From an uncultured Chryseolinea sp. (GTDB taxonomy: Bacteria; Bacteroidota; Bacteroidia; Cytophagales; Cyclobacteriaceae): 14,889 nucleotides of DNA. Under the pieces are notes generated by a model, which made no database searches, was not told the DNA's origin, and saw only the letters and a list, made by a program, of their open reading frames with translations. Shown one piece after another: positions 14,787-14,889 of this stretch (positions are counted from its first letter, which is position 1; every line of letters begins with the position of its first letter). The stretch lies in contig CAMLER010000041.1 of the NCBI GenBank assembly GCA_946478915.1, positions 1 to 14,889 on the forward strand, written 5' to 3'. The translations under genes were made by a program, and so were the position numbers.

Positions 14787-14889
14787 GTGACAGCTAACAA
14801 ATTTTTCTTTACACGACTTCAATATGAATCCGGCGATTGGGATGTCGACGAGCGCATGCCTGCCAATGTTCTAAACTCGCTGATTGAGT
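14787..14889 (+). CDS. DUF4159-like protein, N-terminal fragment
   Basis: The open frame reads KFFFTRLQYESGDWDVDERM then PANVLNSLIE and runs off the right edge. The RLQYESGDWDVD and MPANVLNSL phrases recall the start of DUF4159 proteins of Bacteroidota, whose genes often occur near MoxR ATPase and DUF58 genes; this is recall, not a search result. No ATG exists in this frame: TTG 14769, GTG 14781 and GTG 14787 are the candidates. I chose the last because it gives the shortest lead before the conserved region; this is uncertain. The ATG pair at 14762-14767 is in another frame and ends after 11 codons. Function unknown; only about 34 residues are visible. Confidence 0.6.
   Translation, partial: MTANKFFFTRLQYESGDWDVDERMPANVLNSLIE

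Noticed and set aside
14762..14797. ATG pair at 14762-14767 as the start of the last gene
   Set aside because: This frame stops after 11 codons, and the DUF4159-like sequence is in a different frame with no ATG.

Overview
The window looks like chromosome of a member of the Bacteroidota, probably Cytophagales-like. This rests on the gene order (DUF177, rpmF, fabH, efp, accB, accC, with rsmA-mgtE facing the other way), the near absence of Shine-Dalgarno sequences, intergenic TAnnTTTG boxes of the Bacteroidota -7 type, the form of the EF-P loop, and Tat signal peptides of the KRRDF type. The genus is inference; no rRNA or tRNA gene was seen.

Layout. Bases 1-2314 are a minus-strand run read right to left: rsmA (16S rRNA dimethyltransferase), mgtE (Mg2+ channel) and the first 54 codons of a D-2-hydroxyacid dehydrogenase that runs off the left edge. 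The three overlap or abut, so they look like one operon. A 62-nt divergent spacer separates rsmA from pdxA (vitamin B6 synthesis), which ends in a probable terminator. Next come a small TerB-like gene with its own promoter box, and then a housekeeping block on the plus strand: DUF177/YceD, rpmF (L32), a clear terminator, fabH, efp, accB and accC. That block joins ribosome assembly and translation (DUF177, L32, EF-P) to the start of fatty acid synthesis (biotin carboxyl carrier, biotin carboxylase, KAS III). plsX, often found between rpmF and fabH, is not there.

Bases 8710-14713 are the most unusual part: a tandem duplication of a two-gene module, tldD-like + tldE/pmbA-like, twice in a row on the plus strand. 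Both TldD-like proteins begin with a TTG codon, carry a twin-arginine (Tat) signal peptide, and keep the HExxxH motif and a C-terminal Cys expected of a TldD metallopeptidase. Both TldE-like partners lack any signal peptide and any metal motif. If the pairs form heterodimers as TldD/TldE does in E. coli, the TldE half could reach the periplasm only by riding with its Tat-targeted partner. A terminator after accC and a set of alternating inverted repeats precede this operon. A DUF4159-like gene begins after it and is cut by the right edge.

No gene-free stretch exceeds 300 bases; the longest gaps are 171 nt (rpmF-fabH) and 167 nt (accC-tldD1), and their contents are listed. No insertion sequence, CRISPR array, tRNA or phage gene was seen. 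Apart from the duplicated Tat-TldD/TldE operon this is an ordinary core-genome region.
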